In this document: in pieces, positions 19,817-29,691 of the stretch
How positions within the stretch are numbered: position 1 is the stretch's first letter
Layout: each line of letters opens with the position of its first letter
From: Ceratodon purpureus
Lineage: Eukaryota > Streptophyta > Bryopsida > Pseudoditrichales > Ditrichaceae
Assembly (NCBI GenBank): GCA_014871385.1
Contig: CM026431.1
Location: 1,620,464-1,684,463 of the forward strand
Direction of reading: 5' to 3'
Length of the DNA: 64,000 bases
The notes under the pieces: generated by a model
The model's input: only the letters and a program-made list of their open reading frames with translations
The model's database searches: none
What the model was told of the DNA's origin: nothing
Translations under genes and position numbers: made by a program

Positions 19817-20399
19817 TCTGCTCTGCTCGCCCTCTACTTTGAATCTCACACGATGCACTCCTCTCCAGTTCTCACCGAAGACAATTCGCAAGTTAGACCT
19901 CAAGATTGACCGTCGGAGGGAGCATTCTTATATGCATCCTCCGCAACCCAATCTTGCAAAATCGACCCTTTTTCATCATGCAAATCGACTGTCGATTGCC
20001 AAATCCGACAGCATCCCTTCGCTCCTTACACCTTTTCGGTACCTGACTTGGCTCATGATTGGTTTCACTCTTGTTCTGACGTTTTCTCCAACTAATCTGC
20101 TAGGCCCTCATGATCCCTCTCCCTTGCATTGAATTCCTGCTCGATTGATCAGCGACAGCTTAGGCTTCACTAGTAATTAGTTGTGCCAGGACAGTACGGA
20201 GACCTTGATTGAGATTCTGTGCATTTAGTTAGTTTAGTTTCTACGGCTTTAGGTCCAGTTTGCGTGTCACCCGCGCCTTTAGGTCAACCAACGTGCATTT
20301 GACGCGTGGCGGTGACATGCTGGCCGGTGCCCCCGGCCTCCCGGTTTTCCGGGCTTGTTTTTGTTTCCCTTTCTTGCTTAACCGCGGTGCGGATTTAAA
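19817..20399. other. Intergenic before the right 180-bp repeat
   Basis: No gene seen beyond the ATG-less extension of the minus-strand frame. Probable promoter side of that gene. Confidence 0.3.
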
Positions 20400-20579
20400 A
20401 GATGGTTCGGAGCTCCGCCCAGAGGGATGAGGTCTTCGGTTCGATTCCATGACCAGGTGTTTGGCGCCGGATATTATCTAAATAACGTACAGGTAGAGCG
20501 TCAGAGCTTTGGCCTCAGGAGTGCGACGTGGCACCGCCGCATTCGCTCACGTTTTTGAGCACGCACGTGGGCACTTTGG
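20400..20579 (+). repeat. 180-bp direct repeat, right copy
   Basis: 98% identical (three mismatches) to 13599-13778 and in the same orientation, 6801 bp downstream. Beyond its end the sequence (GACGCGCCACTAACC) is unrelated to the LINE joined to the left copy. Confidence 0.85.
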
Positions 20580-21575
20580 GACGCGCCACTAACCCCATAT
20601 GAGGTAGAAATATGGGAGTGTAGAGAGCAGGGGTTGCCTAGTGGGCGACGTGGAGGGTGTGGGGATGGTGGGAGTAGAGGATTCACGTAGGGTGCTGAGA
20701 TCAGGCGAGACAGGTTCCGAGTTCGTGTCCTTTCTCGATCGCTTTAGAAATCTAAATTTTTTTTGTGTGTTTTAGCAATTCGCAGATTTGCCTTGCCACG
20801 AGATTACACAGATACGGATCTAAATGCTTTCTCTTACACACATACTAGAGAATTTTTTTTCCCTCTCCTCCCTCCTTTACTTTTTTCCCCATCTCTAAAA
20901 CCAATGATACTTGATATGAAAAGCACTCACTGTCAAATACACGAGTGCTAACATCTAAGCAGTCACAAGTTGATCCAGTTATGTGCCCCTTCCAGATCAC
21001 AGAGCATATCCAATTAGTACATGATGTAGAATTAGTTTGACCACACCATGTGAAGTAAACAACACAACAACTCCGGCAACCAGGAAACCCGGAAACTAGA
21101 AAAACTGGGAAAGTTTGGTAGTTAACTCCAAGTGAGCAATTGCGGGCGGGGAAGCATGGAAAGTCATTGCGGGCACGGGGGACGCCCCAACCAGCGCCCG
21201 CCACGGCTCGCCCCGCTACAGGCAAGGATTCCGATGTGCGGTGGGACGCCAGGGCAGGGGCAGACCCGGGCTCAGCACAGCGCAGCGCCCCGCACAGCCT
21301 GCGCCAGTGAGACATTCGTGCGGTTGCTCAGGCGCGGCGGAGAGCTTCACCGAAGCCGCACCTCCCCACCTGGGACCCCATCGGACGGCCCTGTGCACGG
21401 CGCCACCCCCACGACCAGACGAGCGCTCCGTACCCGCACCACTTCCATCCTCCCCCGCCCTCACCCGCCACCCGCCCAAACCCGTCACAGTATACCAAAT
21501 ACATAGATATCAGTCCTGAAATGTAAGAATTCTCGAGATGGTGATGGATTTGGGGTATGGTGACGGAGTTGGGAG
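20580..21575. other. Intergenic with a GC-rich stretch
   Basis: 20580-21100 is featureless. 21130-21480 is GC-rich with overlapping open frames in several frames and strands (a composition effect, not a gene). It may be a promoter or CpG-rich region for the unit that follows. Confidence 0.3.
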
Positions 21576-22934
21576 TTGGTGAACATGACAAGTTACGAGG
21601 ATGATCGCGGTGAGATCGTGATGAAGTGGGAAGAGGGGAAAGCGATTGGGTTTTGGACGCGACAGATCTGGCGAGAGCACGATCCTGGCCCGGGATGTGC
21701 GCGACAGGCTAGAGAGGTCCCGCCACGGACACAGGCTCGCTTTTTCACGGATATAGGGCGGTATGCCAGGGTTTCTGGAACTTTCGACGTATCTTCTTCT
21801 TCGTAGTGTTCTTCTTCGATTTTGTGTTTTCTCTCATTTTCTGTTTTGCATGCGGGATGCGGTCGTTCTGCATGCAGTCTGTCGTGTGAGTTTCTGATCT
21901 AGGTTCTGATTGCAGGGTTTCTTGAATTATGTTTGTTCTGATCCTTTGCGGTCTTCTTCTGGACTCAAGTTTTCTTGCTGCATGTTTAAGTGCGGGGGTT
22001 GGCAGTCGAGGTGTTAGAGGTTTCTGTGTTGTGAGTTTTGGAGTTCATGTGTTAGAGGACGGGAGGGAGGCGTGACCGGGTTTGTTGTTTTTGAGTAGGT
22101 GATTGGAGTTTGGTTAGTTTTGGGAGTGGAGGTGTTTTTGGTTTGTGTGTGCGCTAGTTTCTCGTTTACGTGCTAGGGGAGGTGAGTTTGGAACGAGTGT
22201 GGTTGAGTTGTTACTAGTGCGTTAGCATGTTGTGCTTGAAGCTGTTTGTTAATTTTGACTTCGAGGGGCGGAGGTTGTGAGTAAGAGGTGGTGTATGTGG
22301 GAGCTGTTGTAGTGGCATGGTTAGTTCATGCTTTGGAGGACGTGGAGGTTTAGTTAGTTGACTTTTTAACTCTTTGTTTTACACTTTGTGACATCCTGAG
22401 ACGGGCCTGTGAATGTTCATGGATTTTGAAGCTTTTTCATACTTGATTTTCGTTCTTAAAGGCTTCACAAAAGTTTACTCGCTGAACCGATTGCCGCTTC
22501 ATTCATCTCTGCTACACTGATTGCTTTGCATTCTGCGTGTCATCCTGTTATGCTCTTGCCGGCATCCTCAGAGTCCAATTGAGGTTTCTTGGGGGAGGAA
22601 GTATGGTTTCCGATGTTTTGGGTTGGCTTTCGCAATCTTAGTATTTGTTTGAGTCCAATTCTTCTTCGCAGTTTTGAATGTGATGTTCTTATCTTGTTCA
22701 TTCTCTTCTATCCATCGTTGCTCGTAGAGCTGTCTTCTTGTGCCGTCTTCTTTGTAATTAGAGTTTCTATCTCGTTGCACTTTCTCAATTCAGTATTCTA
22801 TCATTCTCATATCTTTCCAGTTATGTTTTAACCTATTCAGAACTTCAGGGTTTAGAAGAATCAGGATCTTTAATTTTTAGTGTGTTTGCCTACTAGATCC
22901 AATGCTCAAGAAGTATCCTTCTATTGTTGTGCAG
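21576..22934 (+). other. Possible leader or 5' introns of the 23899 ORF
   Basis: The short frame at 21576-21806 could be a first exon but has no family resemblance. The rest is T-rich, intron-like DNA on the plus strand. Confidence 0.25.
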
Positions 22935-23068
22935 AATTGCGGAGGAGTTGATCTACGGAACTGAGAACGTAACCACTGGAGCTTCCAACGATTTTATGCA
23001 ACCTGGGAACAGGGAAGAGGACCTCTCTGCTTGAAATCGTTGCTGCATTTGAGAAGGCTGCAGGATTG
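22935..23068 (+). pseudogene. Chimeric exon: FtsH protease fragment fused to UDP-glucose 4-epimerase fragment
   Basis: The exon is bounded by GTGCAG| and TTG|GTAAGT. In one frame, bases 22933-23001 read RIAEELIYGTENVTTGASND then FMQ, which closely follows the conserved M41 peptidase segment of plastid FtsH (GGRVAEE-I-GxxNVTTGASNDF). In the next frame, 22997-23068 reads CNLGTGKRTSLLEIVAAFEK then AAGL, which follows the C-terminal segment of UDP-glucose 4-epimerase (YNLGTGxGxSVLEMV-AFEKASG). The two pieces overlap by a few bases in different frames and each ends abruptly, so neither protein can be made. Gene-fragment capture by a Pack-type or Helitron element, or filler-DNA repair, would give this structure. 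Recognition is from memory of the families. Confidence 0.65.
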
Positions 23069-23898
23069 GTAAGTAACCTTGTTTCTAATTTTGATAATGG
23101 TTTGTCTTCTGCCATGATAAAAGCATCTCAATATATTTGGCATTGCACTTGTCTGGATTTCAAAGTTACGGTTCTTGTATTTTGATTTGTTTTCTTAACG
23201 TTTCAGGAAGTAAAGTGGAGGCTTATGGTGTTGCAATGACTTTGATCTTTGTCTTTGCTAGTTGCACTGACTGCAGTTATTGATCTATATGAATTGCAGG
23301 TATTTCATGTTATCCGCAGCTGTAGTCACTGTGTAGGGACGAGATCTTCAGTCTCCTCTATTCCGATTAGTTTCCACGATAACAGGTTATTCACATGGAT
23401 TTGTTCTTGTCGACATCTGCATTGTGACTTCTTTGTGTTGCTCTTCACTAAGATTGTATGGTTATTTAATGACTTAGTTGTGGTGACTTAGTTTTGTTGT
23501 GATTAGCACTCATTGAATTCAATATGTTATCGGCTGTGTGATATGCTCTGTGATTATTTTTGATGATTTACTGATGTTTACATTTGTGTTTATTCTTTCT
23601 GTAGGTTTGTGCCCGCAGCCGTTGCAGCAAGCAATCGGCAGTGAATTTTTAGAGACAAATTTCGGCATTGGCAAATTTCTAACGGGGTAAGTATCGTTAC
23701 ATTATGTGCTGCGATCGAACTGAGTTTTGTGCTCGGTGGTTGAGTGTAGTGTGATGTACCGGACTATTCTTCTCAGTTTGCTCATTACTCTTCTCTTGCA
23801 AGTGTGCTCAGTTTGCTTGTTATACTAATAGTTTGGTCAGTTTGCTCATTACTCTTCTCATTATTTTTGTTGAATTTTTTTTCCTGCATGTTACAGGT
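23069..23898 (+). other. Intron-like region with further possible exons
   Basis: Acceptor/donor-like pairs bracket a stretch at about 23605-23685 (CTGTAG| ... ACGGG|GTAAGT), but its frames contain stops and I cannot identify it. It may be another captured piece or a leader exon. Confidence 0.25.
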
Positions 23899-24528
23899 AT
23901 GGAACAGGATCCGATCATCCAGAAGGGGAAGATGAACCAGAAGGGGAAGATGAAGATTGAGGATGGTTCAACCTCCCAAGTGCAACCCGAATTGGTCTTC
24001 AATGGAGATTGCGAGAAACCAGAACTTCTAGTCTGGAGAGATTCAGTAGCAAGGAGAGGTGGAGAGTTTCAATTCATGAAGGATGCACCTGTCAACCTCC
24101 CATGCCTCCAAAATTGGCTGAAGGATCTGAAGACATTTCAAGAGACAACAAACTATGAACTTCCTGATTTTGACAAAGTTTCTGGGATGAATTGTGAAGG
24201 ATGGGATGGTACTTGGAGCTCCATTGCTTTGAGGCAATTTGTGGCAGTTGCAAATGCAACTGGGGTGATGCACCCTCCAAGGAATAAGAAGAACCAATTC
24301 TCTTACCTCAGGGATCAGATCATTTCCATCAAGAATCACCTGATGGAGATAGAGAAGACAGAGCCAGCTCCAGCAGTGGCAGCAGCAAGTCCGTATTCCT
24401 TCACCAAATATCAAGCAGCCATCAACAAGGGAAAAACAGCTTACATCGACTTGAAGGATGAAGAGACAGAGGGTGAAGAGACTGAAGAGATGATTTGGCT
24501 GAGTTTGGCAAAGAAGAAGAAACACTAA
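23899..24528 (+). CDS. Unknown 209-aa protein
   Basis: ATG at 23899 lies three bases after a good acceptor (TTACAG|GT), so this is the first coding exon of a spliced transcript. It runs to TAA 24528. The start has a short direct repeat, QKGKMNQKGKMK. The middle is globular-looking with several Trp residues (LLVWRDSVARRGGEF, CLQNWLKDLKTFQE, CEGWDGTWSSIALRQFVAVA), then YLRDQIISIKNHLMEIEKTE as a helix. The tail is acidic, then basic (DEETEGEETEE ... KKKKH). The frame is open upstream to 23833 with a hydrophobic run, but that part looks like intron polypyrimidine tract. I do not recognise the family; it shares a possible transcription unit with the chimeric exon 0.8 kb upstream. Confidence 0.45.
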   Translation: MEQDPIIQKGKMNQKGKMKIEDGSTSQVQPELVFNGDCEKPELLVWRDSVARRGGEFQFMKDAPVNLPCLQNWLKDLKTFQETTNYELPDFDKVSGMNCEGWDGTWSSIALRQFVAVANATGVMHPPRNKKNQFSYLRDQIISIKNHLMEIEKTEPAPAVAAASPYSFTKYQAAINKGKTAYIDLKDEETEGEETEEMIWLSLAKKKKH

Positions 24529-25574
24529 ACAGGTATGTTGAATCATTCCAATTGAGTTCATTGAAATGTAGATTTCAGTTTCTTCCTCGGCTCAACACAT
24601 AAACCCAAGCAAGGGTGGGTCCGAGAACACTGTTTTGGTGGGCCGCCTTAAAGTAAAATCCTTAAACCCTAGTAAGAAAAATCCTTTTCCGTTTGCCTGC
24701 ACCTTGTCTTGTCCCGTCGAAGCTATCCAGAGCCCCGAAACAGGGCGTGCTCCAGACTTGTTGATAACCGAGTATTGTTGGGCAGATTCTTTGACGACGC
24801 GGTCGACGGTAGCGGCATGCGAGCTCTGCGGGACGGTGTTTTGGGGACGACCCTGTGGCCGCGGCGTCTCCTGGTGGCCGTAGATCTGGGACTGGTCTCG
24901 GGGATCTGAGATATTTAGGTCCGTCGATGGGCGCGTGGCAAAGGGAGATGGGGAACGGTGCGGGTGCGGAGTGAGCTTGTGTGCTGGTGGTTTGGATACT
25001 TGTTTCTTAAACAATGTTTCACGTAGAAAGTTTTTAGCTCTTTGGGTGCACCCATGGTATCTAGATGATATCGACATGATACTGAGGTGATACCGGGCGA
25101 GACTACGGCGGATATCTTGACGAATGGAGAACAGTATAATGTTGTGAACGTGAATATGATTCCCTGTAGTCTGAGCTTTGCAAACACACAGACAGATCAA
25201 CTTGTGTTCCGAGGATTCTTGTGGTTTGAGAAGATTGATAGAAGAGGCAATTTATGGAGAATTTTTGTGCTGGAGTTTATTCAGACATGAAGACGTCTGC
25301 CAGAGTAGATTGTGCAGTTGGCGGCGCCCTGTTGTGAATGGACTTTAGTGAAGCTGCTTCAATTTCAATTGTCACGTTTGTTTGTGTCGTTAAGTTGGGA
25401 TTGGACAATGACAGTATGGAGTCATAAGCTTTCTCAATTGTTTCGCCGATGTGGAAATCAAGTAGCCGTGATCTTGTTTGAACAAAACTTAAGAGCTTGT
25501 TTAGAGGCCCAAATCACAAGAGCATATTAAGAGGCCCAAATCAAAGTGGACTTTAATTATTAATCAGTATATAT
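24529..25574. other. Intergenic, GC-rich patch, no supported gene
   Basis: The 202-codon minus frame at 24592-25200 overlaps plus frames and lacks domain-like content. TTAAACCCTAGT near 24662 is a telo-box-like motif. An imperfect direct repeat AGAGGCCCAAATCA occurs twice between 25502 and 25545. Confidence 0.3.
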
Positions 25575-26317
25575 GGGGGGGGAAGCATGATAAAGTGTAC
25601 AACAAAGTGACCGATGTGACCAAATGGAAGTGATTATGAAGTGTGCTGTTTTTCAAAGCTCAAATCTGATTTTGAGCATTTTGGTGTAGTTTTTGAGCAT
25701 TTTAGTCACGTTTTTGGATGTCACAATGTATCTTATATACATCTTTAGGAAGAAAAGATCTTCAATTGAAACTTAATTTGACCACTAGTTCTAAATCATG
25801 AAAATGAACTTTTTCAATGTCTTAATTTCTTCATTTGGGGCCCTCTATTGACTTTAGAGGATGTTTTTTCCAATTTAGAAAACAATGTTCGGTGAAAAAA
25901 AAGTGACAAAAAGTACCGCGGAAGTGACCCTCCTAAATAACATCTTTGCGGTACTTTTGGAACCCTAAACCAATTGATGAGTATATGAATTGACTATTTT
26001 AGAATACTTCTTAAACATATAGAGGGCCCCACATCATCAAAAGTGATTTTTAGATAGTTTTTTATTCTTTTATAGCCACTTTTTCAAATTATTGCATTCA
26101 CTTTGCTTGGGGTTTGAAGCCCTCAAACAATAACTTTAAAGTGTCCACTTTGCACGAAACTTTTCCAAGTTGTACAAAAACAAGTTGAGAATCTATCTTA
26201 GCAAAAAAATTTGACTTCAATTACATCTTTCCATCACTTTCGTGCACTTTTTGCAAAAGGGCTGAAATTGACAAATAGATAAGCACTTTTCCTGTACACT
26301 TTATCATGCTTCCCCCC
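25575..26317. mobile_element. Non-autonomous TIR transposon (MITE-like), 743 bp
   Basis: Terminal inverted repeats GGGGGGAAGCATGATAAAGT + GTACA on the left and their perfect complement on the right (about 25 bp). Both ends are flanked by TAT (25572-25574 and 26318-26320), a 3-bp target-site duplication. G-run ends with a 3-bp T-A-T-like duplication resemble PIF/Harbinger elements, but assignment is tentative. No coding frame is inside. Confidence 0.8.
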
Positions 26318-26590
26318 TATGCTGCAATTAGGAACTAATCCAACTTTTAAATGATTTGCTTGATTCATCCCATACCGAATGTAATCCATAGTAATCCAAC
26401 ACATATATACCCAGGATTAATAATCGTGTGCAACTTGTTCGGATATAGCACGTGGCGTGATCCTGTGCAGCCGATTTCTGGGAACGCATGGGAACGATGT
26501 TGCGAACCCTGGGAACCTTTAACACGTATTCGAGGGATTGCACTGCGATTCCTGGAATTCATGGCCGGGCATTCGCCGGTAGACTTTCGC

Positions 26591-26636
26591 GGGCAGACTT
26601 GGGCAGACATGGGCAGACTTGGGCAGACGTGGTCAG
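26591..26636. repeat. Tandem 10-bp repeat GGGCAGACTT, four to five units
   Basis: Units GGGCAGACTT, GGGCAGACAT, GGGCAGACTT, GGGCAGACGT and a partial fifth. A looser version of the same motif occurs at about 51359-51410. Confidence 0.85.
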
Positions 26637-26695
26637 TTACGGGCTGTGGACAGAAAATTCCAATGTGGGTTACGCAGGCTGAGGCACGCCCGGTC

Positions 26696-26785
26696 GGGGC
26701 TCCCGCGATGGGAGGTACCCCTACCGGACGGGTCGGGCTACGCCCTACCCCTTACCGTCGGGGTACCTCCCATCGCGGGAGCCCC
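26696..26785. repeat. Perfect 26-bp inverted repeat, GC-rich
   Basis: Arms 26696-26721 (GGGGCTCCCGCGATGGGAGG then TACCCC) and 26760-26785 are exact complements around a 38-base loop. Partial pairing continues outward through GCCCGG. Confidence 0.9.
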
Positions 26786-27297
26786 TCCCGGGCGGGGCTC
26801 ACCCTGTACGTAATATATTCTGTATATGAAGTCGACATTGTGACGACATAATGGAGGTCCATCAGGACTTCCAGGCTTGCAAAAACGATCTGAAGATTCA
26901 ACTGGGCTTCATTACATCATCAGCTATAACAATTCGTTCAACACTGAACTCAATCTAGCAGATCAATTCTCCTATCTGAGCATTGTCTTCGGTCTATCAG
27001 TACTGACAAGCCCATCTCCATGGTGAGCAGGGTTATCACATCACTTCGTGCATAGCTATTCATTACGAGGTTCTTTATACCGATCAGCATGTATAGAAAG
27101 CAAGGTCAAAAGTGATATACAAACAGCAATTCATGCTCTGTGTGAGTGGCATGACGACGTATTTGAGAGTAGGTTCAAAGTCTCTGTCTGAATAGAGCTT
27201 TGTAGTTACCGCCCTTGAGGCAATAAATAAGCGCAGCCTGAGGAAGGCTGTACACTTTCATTTTTTCATTTTTGCCTTTGGTCTGAGCTTTGTAACA
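26786..27297. other. Promoter side of the 27298 gene
   Basis: No gene seen. No clear TATA element was identified by eye. Confidence 0.3.
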
Positions 27298-29254
27298 ATG
27301 GCGACCACGGTGCGTGATATCGACACGCTGCTGCGAGCGTCGGAGGAGTTCTTCAACGCGGGGGCCCATCCGCCCACCTCCGCCAACCTCATCGCATCCA
27401 TCCTCGAGCGCTCCTCCGACCGCGCTCGGACGGGAGCGCAGATCGTCGCGCATGCCAACGCGACTCGCGTCTTGTTGCACAGCCAGGTTGTGCCTCTCCT
27501 GGAGGCTTTTCTCGCCTTCAAGCGGCGCCATGGGACCGAGAGGGAGCGCCTCCTGTACCGCGACATGACGCCCGGTTGGTTCGTTCGCAGGTTGATCAGG
27601 AACCGCCCGCTCAGTTTCTACAATCCCCGGGACAAGACAGTGCTGCGCGACGGGAGTGTGCCGCCGGGGCGTGATTGGGAGCTTGTGGGGACCAGCCGCG
27701 AGGGGAAGATCAAGTTGCACGAGTATCTCAGCTATGACGAGGTTCAGGTGGGTTTGATGTTGAGCCCGAGAATCTTTAGCCCTGTTTCTCGTGATTTTGT
27801 GTCTTTGTGAATCATGATTTTATGCTCATGTATGCTCTCTATATTTTCGTGTGAGGATTATTGGAAGTGTGCATGTTGTGCTGAGCGTTTCACAGAATGC
27901 TGCGTGATTTTATGGTGTTGGTGCATACTTGATTGTCCTCTCTTGGAGCATCATGGTATGTTGGTATGCTTGGATTTTTCTAGTTTTTGAGTCGATTTTA
28001 TGGTTGTCTTTGAGTGCATGACGTTCTGGGTTTTCACGGAATTTGTTTGAGCTATTCTGATAGGTTTGTTTGAGTTAGAATTTATAGTGTTTTTTGTTTC
28101 TGCGTTTCTTGCATAGTGTGAGAGATGGGTTTTGGATGGAGATTTAGGTGGTTACTGGTTTTAATTTGGTAGGGTTTATGATGGTGTAGGTCGGGGCTCT
28201 GTTGGGAGTTTCGTCGCCGACGTTTTTTATCAACTCAGGTGAGCGGTATAATAAAGGGAAGCTGGAGAAGCCTGGGAGTTTCGAACCGGAGGGGATTATT
28301 GTTGGTTTGGTAGGTGCGAGGTTTAAGAAGCAGGACAAGATGGAGAGCCAGCATATGATTGTGAGTGAGAAGTTTAGCCGGCCTGAATTTGGCTATGGCG
28401 TGGAGGGTGCTGAACGGAATCCAGTTGCCGCGGCGAAGCTGCAATTCTTCGCTAAGCTTTATTCGCAACCTTCCCGTTCGGCTCCACGTTTTTACTTTCC
28501 GTCTCATGTGGAAGCTGTAGCTGACCGGAGCGGGAAGTTTTATCGTCTGTCGAATGGATCTTTCTTCAACATTGCTGCATACAAGGCTCGGATTCGGATT
28601 CCAATCGAGTGTCTGTTTGTCGAGGCGAACGCTCGCGCGGAGGAAGCAGGGAAGGTGGCGTATGTGTTTGTTGTTGGCCTAGGGCTTGGTCTGTGGATGG
28701 AATGCAAGGAACAGCCGCGGTGGTTTGTTGAAGTCGTAGCAGAGGTATTGCAATCCATTTGTCTTCCCCATGTTGCTGATGTGGATCTCAACTGGTTTCC
28801 GAGCGATGTCAACACCTGCGCTGGGGTAAATTCTGGGGAAACCCTGACAGGAGCAGGAGGCAACCAGATTGCAATTCATTTCACTACCCGCAGGTATAAG
28901 ATCACCACCAATACCAACTCTTTGTCTTAGAAACTTCCACATGATGCTGCGTTGGATTTAGGATTAGGTTCTTAGAATTCACGAGACCATCAATTTTCTA
29001 ATTTGTTTCTGCTTTCCTAACGCAGCCCTGCCGATCGACTTGCATCCTCGAGTCCTCCGAAGCTTTTGGTGGTTTCGTATGCGTGGGATGGAAACTCGTT
29101 CCCAGGTAACGAGTATTGGAATGGGTTGTTGAGCTCCAGCGGAGACTCTGCAGCAGCTTGTTGTAGCACAATTGTGGAGTTGCAGAATGCGTGGATAAAT
29201 GTCGGTTTTCTCGACCGCAATCACCTCATTCAACCTGTGAAGTGCACAACATGA
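27298..29254 (+). CDS. Three-exon 460-aa protein, possibly DUF4804-like
   Basis: Exons 27298-27747, 28190-28893 and 29026-29254 join in frame (donors CAG|GTGGGT and CAG|GTATAA; acceptors TGTAG| and CGCAG|) to give 460 residues. Exon 1 is helical and Arg-rich (LLRASEEFFNAG ... LLYRDMTPGWFVRRLIRNRP). Exon 2 has a compact alpha/beta look with VGLVGARFKKQDKMES, RFYFPSHVEAVA and VAYVFVVGLGLGLWM. The C-terminal exon carries the distinctive motif SYAWDGNSFPGNEYW followed by SGDSAAACCSTI and ELQNAWIN. This motif and a length near 490 residues recall DUF4804 proteins, known mostly from Legionella and scattered eukaryotes. The assignment is from memory and tentative, and the function is unknown. No signal peptide or membrane helix is evident. 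Confidence 0.75.
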
Positions 29255-29539
29255 TGCTGAGCTTGACCACTAGACAGCGCTGAGAGTTCCACTTGTTTTG
29301 CAATTGGGATCTCCAGCCATACTCATTTCATATGCACACATTCTACTCCACCGGCTTTGCAAGACACCACTGGATCCTCTGCACATTTGAGGTGTGTGAT
29401 GAAGCATACCGAAAGAATTCTGCTCCTAGTCTTGATGAAGAACTTGATTCCAGTACTTGCAACTAGTTCTGCAATATGGGCGAGCATTTTGACATTGTGA
29501 AAAGCCTCGTGGTGCGCATCATTGAGCAAGCGTCCTCCG

Positions 29540-29691
29540 CTGAGATTATCCAGCTCTGACAGTTCAACACCGGACCAGCTTTCCTGGCTCAATGTGGACC
29601 TCTTCCTGGCATTCATTGGCAGCAATGTCTGTGCCATCACTTGCAAGCATCTGCCTCGTTTATCTCGAAGTGATCTGCACAGCCGCCTCAT
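29540..29691 (-). pseudogene. Relic (copy 4) of the local small basic/acidic protein family
   Basis: The minus frame contains STLSQESWSGVELSELDNLS, which matches the acidic tail module of the intact copies (LSEESWS-VEL-ESD). It is preceded by a short basic head beginning MRRLCRSLRDKRGRC. The whole middle of the protein is absent and the frame continues into unrelated sequence, so it is a deleted copy. It lies about 1.7 kb from the intact copy at 31304 on the same strand. Confidence 0.55.

Noticed and set aside
13599..20579. LTR retrotransposon with 180-bp LTRs
   Set aside because: No integrase, protease or RNase H order, no TG...CA ends, and the RT is clearly LINE-type.
21132..21519. Overlapping ORFs in the GC-rich patch
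   Set aside because: Open frames occur in several frames on both strands, which is expected from GC richness; none has domain-like content.
24592..25200. 202-codon minus ORF
   Set aside because: Composition is not protein-like, no domain, and it overlaps plus frames.
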